Of a DNA stretch of 44,387 nucleotides, positions 41,986 to 44,387 are shown in pieces. This DNA comes from a virus. The notes under the pieces were generated by a model that saw only the letters and a list, made by a program, of their open reading frames with translations, did not search any database and was not told the origin of the DNA. Position numbers and translations under genes: made by a program. Numbering within the stretch: the first letter of the stretch is position 1; each line of letters begins with the position of its first letter. The stretch covers positions 1 through 44,387 of the IMG/VR virus record IMGVR_UViG_3300025141_011461; one strand, 5' to 3'.

Positions 41986-42588
41986 TTGAACGGAGATATT
42001 AAAATAGGAAAATTACTTTGTGATGAAGATATAATCACAAAAAGACAATTGAATCAAGCTTTACAAGCTCAAATTAAAGGTGATAAAAGGTCACTTGGTG
42101 AGATACTTGTCGATAAAGGATTCTGTACGCTTGATGATATAACAGACGTTGTTATGAGAGCTGGTGATGAAAATGGTCATGAAGAACATCAAGAAGTGAT
42201 TGCTGAAAAGATAGAACCTAAGAAAAAAGAACCAATCGAATTAAGTGAGGATAAAGTATTAGATACTAAGTTTACATTATCAGTACAGACTATGATAGGA
42301 GTTGGAATGGGAATGGCATCTTTAATTGGAATGTGGTATACATTACAAGGAGAAATTCAAGAAGCAAAAGAATTACCGAGTTTAGAAAGTTTATATCAAC
42401 AAGAATATCCATCAAGACCAGAAGGATATAACTGGCCTCGCTCTTTTGAACAATATAAGGAAAACGTTGGCACTCTACAAGAAGATATGGATGAAGTATA
42501 TGAAACAATTGAAGAGATGGAAGAAACTATAAAGGAATTACAAAAAGAAATACGTGACCTTGAAAAGCGGAAACGGGACAAGAAATAG
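41986..42588 (+). CDS. Membrane protein with PilB/MshE N-terminal-like domain and coiled coil
   Basis: The start is TTG 41986 with GGGAG upstream; 200 residues. Residues 5-60 (KIGKLLCDEDIITKRQLNQA ... LGEILVDKGFCTLDDITDVV) match the N-terminal repeat of type II secretion and type IV pilus ATPases (GspE_N/MshEN), which in MshE binds c-di-GMP. There is no ATPase part. A membrane segment follows at about 100-120, then a periplasmic-type linker and a C-terminal coiled coil (about 150-198). It lies just upstream of three prepilin genes. A docking or decoy protein for the pilus machine is a fair inference. Confidence 0.68.
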   Translation: MNGDIKIGKLLCDEDIITKRQLNQALQAQIKGDKRSLGEILVDKGFCTLDDITDVVMRAGDENGHEEHQEVIAEKIEPKKKEPIELSEDKVLDTKFTLSVQTMIGVGMGMASLIGMWYTLQGEIQEAKELPSLESLYQQEYPSRPEGYNWPRSFEQYKENVGTLQEDMDEVYETIEEMEETIKELQKEIRDLEKRKRDKK

Positions 42589-42598
42589 GAGATAAGTT

Positions 42599-42973
42599 AT
42601 GAGATACTTAATTGGATTAATACTTTTCTTATCGACATTAACTGCTCAAGTTACTGATAAGAATTTTAAAGATAAAATAGGAAGCGGGTTTGCAGTAGTC
42701 ATATTTACTTCTAATTATCAAGAAAAAGATTTAGATGATTCTATTTTGAAAGGAGTAAAGGGTTATGAAGATGCTCAAATATACTCAGTTCATTCATCTG
42801 ATTTAAGAAAGGTTATTAAGAAATTGAGAATTAGAAATTATCCATCTATAGCTTTATTTCACGATGGTTCAAAGAAGGAAGTGTGGAAAGCAGATATGGA
42901 TGGTGAAGTCGATTGTACTTCTGGTGATATTAAATCAGCTATCGATGAAGTCAAGGCTGGGGATGTATTCTAA
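42599..42973 (+). CDS. Exported thioredoxin-fold protein without active-site Cys
   Basis: This 124-residue protein has a signal peptide (about 1-16, ending TAQ). The order is VVIFTSNYQEKD (in place of the W-C-x-x-C strand-loop), then IYSVHSSDLRKVIKKLRIRNYPSIALFHDG, where YPSIALF is the cis-Pro region typical of thioredoxins. The redox Cys pair is missing, so it is probably a binding or chaperone version. A lone Cys occurs near residue 101. AGGAG lies about 8 nt upstream of the ATG. Confidence 0.6.
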   Translation: MRYLIGLILFLSTLTAQVTDKNFKDKIGSGFAVVIFTSNYQEKDLDDSILKGVKGYEDAQIYSVHSSDLRKVIKKLRIRNYPSIALFHDGSKKEVWKADMDGEVDCTSGDIKSAIDEVKAGDVF

Positions 42974-43026
42974 TGATACACATGTAACAAATAGTTATTA
43001 TCAAAAAGTTACATTTGAGGTTATTT

Positions 43027-43042
43027 TGTGATAAAAATCACA
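43027..43042 (+). promoter_or_regulatory. Perfect CRP-type operator upstream of the prepilin genes
   Basis: TGTGA (43027-43031), six bases TAAAAA, TCACA (43038-43042) is the exact CRP half-site arrangement, set in AT-rich DNA. It stands 113 nt before the first prepilin start, in a 166-nt gap (42974-43139). The gap also holds an ATGTAAC/GTTACAT stem (42982-42988 with 43008-43014). A weak -10 (TATAGT near 43092) is possible. CRP-like control of pili is well known in bacteria. Confidence 0.55.
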
Positions 43043-43139
43043 CATTTTCACATTTTTTAAGATATTTTTGATTATTAGTAATTGTGGTATAGTTATTGTA
43101 TTATATAGGTGTAACTAATAACTAATGAGGAGAACTGAA

Positions 43140-43805
43140 ATGTTCAAAAACCTAAAGAAAAAACTGAAGAGTAACGCTGGTAATTCACTTGCTGAATTTG
43201 CCGTTGTTACTGCAATGATGGGTACTTTGGCTTCAACTGCCGCACCAAAATTTGGTGGTGTTGGTGATGGTGCTAAAGCTAAACAAACAATCGCTACTCT
43301 TGATAAAATCAAGACAGCGGCTAACAACTTCTACAACGCTAAAGTGTCTGAAGAAGGTCGTGGAAGATTTCCAGGACAATCTAAGTACGATTCTAAAGTG
43401 GGTGGATTTGATCTTCCAGATAGCACTCTTACAGATGCTGCATTGGAAACCTATTTAGAAACTATTCTTGCTAACCAAACTGCATATACATCAACATTAG
43501 ATGACTATGTGTATGTGTTTTCAACATCTCTAACAGATGAAGATGCACTTGCAGGTGGTTGGATGAGTATGTTAGGTACAGGAGCTTCAGCTACACATCA
43601 ACTTGATGTTGAATTTGATGTAGATGGTGCAACTGATATGAAATCAAACTTTGGTAATCAAGGAATTAAATCGCCGTTTCAGGATGGTGCTTACATTTAT
43701 CTTGTGATTCCAGGGTCAGGTAGTGGTTCAGACGCTCAAGCACCTTGTATGATTATAGCTGATGCTGAAAATCCATCAGAACTTCATAAAGTATTAACAC
43801 CGTAA
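43140..43805 (+). CDS. Type IV prepilin-like protein (major pilin size)
   Basis: I choose ATG 43140 (AGGAG 7 nt upstream; the in-frame ATG at 43125 precedes that site); 221 residues. After a basic leader (MFKNLKKKLKSNAG) a prepilin peptidase site G/NSLAE is followed by a 20-residue hydrophobic helix (FAVVTAMMGTLASTAAPKFG) with the invariant Glu at +5. The rest is a globular pilin-like head. It is less AT-rich than the phage core, suggesting host origin. It is part of a three-gene prepilin run. Confidence 0.8.
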   Translation: MFKNLKKKLKSNAGNSLAEFAVVTAMMGTLASTAAPKFGGVGDGAKAKQTIATLDKIKTAANNFYNAKVSEEGRGRFPGQSKYDSKVGGFDLPDSTLTDAALETYLETILANQTAYTSTLDDYVYVFSTSLTDEDALAGGWMSMLGTGASATHQLDVEFDVDGATDMKSNFGNQGIKSPFQDGAYIYLVIPGSGSGSDAQAPCMIIADAENPSELHKVLTP

Positions 43806-43825
43806 TTGGTGGAAGGAGAATGACA

Positions 43826-44251
43826 ATGAAGAATAATAAAGGATTTACTCTTATTGAACTAATAATGGTTACAATCATTTTAGGTATTCTCGCTGCTGTC
43901 GCTATTCCTAGATACGCTTCAACCGTTGAGGCTGCTGAAGAAGCGGCAGAAGAAGCAGTAATATCTTCTATCAAAGCTGGTTTAGAAACCTATGCTGTAG
44001 AACAATTAATTGACAATGGTCGTAGGTCTTGGCCAACGAATCCGTGGGATGCGTTATCCAAGAAACCAGAGAAATATTCAACGGCTAATGAAGATGCCAA
44101 TGAAGATGGAGAATGGACTTATAACTCTAGTGATTCAACAATCACACATCAACGTAATGACAATTCACGTCATGGTTGGTCATATGATCCCGGTACTCAA
44201 ACGGGAGATAATGCCGATGTAGGATCAGTTGGTTCTAGAGCAGACTTATAG
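43826..44251 (+). CDS. Type IV prepilin/pseudopilin
   Basis: ATG 43826 is 7 nt after AAGGAG (the ATG at 43820 is too close to it); 141 residues. The leader MKNNKG is cut before FTLIELIMVTIILGILAAVA, a textbook prepilin N terminus with Glu at +5 and an IPRY end of helix. The head domain (SWPTNPWDALSKKPEKY ... GEWTYNSSDSTITHQ) resembles GspG/minor pilin heads. The coupling to its neighbours suggests a shared filament. Confidence 0.9.
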   Translation: MKNNKGFTLIELIMVTIILGILAAVAIPRYASTVEAAEEAAEEAVISSIKAGLETYAVEQLIDNGRRSWPTNPWDALSKKPEKYSTANEDANEDGEWTYNSSDSTITHQRNDNSRHGWSYDPGTQTGDNADVGSVGSRADL

Positions 44252-44261
44252 GAGTCTAACA

Positions 44262-44387
44262 ATGAATAACTCAGCCGGATATACTTTGGCAGAGTTGGTC
44301 GTAACTATTGTATTGTTGGGGACACTCACCGCGATGGCTGTCCCCACTTACAATAAAGTGATAAACAGAGCTCAAAAACAAGCAAAT
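44262..44387 (+). CDS. Type IV prepilin (partial, cut by the window end)
   Basis: ATG 44262 follows GGAG by 7 nt. The first 42 residues have a leader MNNSAG, then YTLAELVVTIVLLGTLTAMA and VPTYNKVINRAQKQ, again with Glu at +5. It is the third consecutive prepilin gene; its head lies beyond the edge. Confidence 0.85.
   Translation, partial: MNNSAGYTLAELVVTIVLLGTLTAMAVPTYNKVINRAQKQAN

Noticed and set aside
42974-43140. An attachment site or prophage boundary
   Set aside because: No integrase, tRNA or direct repeat pair is visible; the gap holds an operator and a small stem instead. A boundary further right cannot be excluded.

Overview
This window is part of the genome of a large, AT-rich, T4-like tailed phage (myovirus). 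The evidence is a gp25-type baseplate wedge protein, a gp6/J-type wedge protein, a spike-like protein, a run of very large tail or fibre genes, a gp55-like late sigma factor, a lytic transglycosylase, a phage-style tRNA and many small overlapping genes. Nearly everything reads on the + strand. The host is probably a marine bacterium that has both a type 9 secretion-like sorting system and type IV pili, such as Marinimicrobia or a relative in the Fibrobacterota-Chlorobiota-Bacteroidota group. This host call is inferred from a C-terminal sorting domain, thrombospondin-3 and dockerin-like repeats, Bacteroidota-style signal peptides ending in GQ or AQ, and prepilin genes. No marker gene fixes it.

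Layout. (1) 1-1.75 kb: the end of an unknown gene, a CobS/MoxR-type AAA+ ATPase, then a gene-free stretch with two strong hairpins and three 24-bp direct repeats. (2) 1.75-4.1 kb: small membrane and coiled-coil proteins, then a coupled operon whose central gene is a TlpA-like thioredoxin with an in-frame TGA at the first active-site Cys and a SECIS-like hairpin behind it, so a candidate phage selenoprotein. (3) 4.1-7.3 kb: a ParB-like, glycosyltransferase and radical SAM/SPASM module, more GC-rich than its surroundings and flanked by near-identical promoter segments, followed by a Kelch-like repeat protein. (4) 7.3-13.5 kb: small accessory genes (PseT/Pnk-like phosphatase, tRNA-Cys, L7/L12-like and J-domain-like proteins, small Zn-finger proteins) punctuated by near-identical sigma70-type promoters. 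(5) 13.53-14.14 kb: about 600 nt without a gene, with many perfect stems, a candidate large structured RNA. (6) 14.1-18.1 kb: lytic transglycosylase, Popeye-like cyclic-nucleotide-binding membrane protein, HExxH protein, small genes and the late sigma factor. (7) 18.1-40.2 kb: late structural block (spike, gp25, gp6, adhesin-like tail and fibre proteins with DNRLRE, LamG, InlB-like and PKD-like modules). (8) 40.3-44.4 kb: an envelope cassette of a secreted poly-lysine peptide, an outer-membrane barrel candidate, a membrane protein with a PilB/MshE N-terminal-like domain, a Cys-less thioredoxin fold, and three prepilin genes behind a perfect TGTGA-N6-TCACA operator.

How it may work together. 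Early or middle genes are read from TTGACT-N18-TATATT promoters. Structural and accessory late units share a TATATTTATT motif that the gp55-like sigma factor could recognise. The 3' cassette and the T9SS-tagged selenoprotein candidate look aimed at the host envelope and pilus rather than the virion. All functions are inferred from motifs read by eye; no database search was run.
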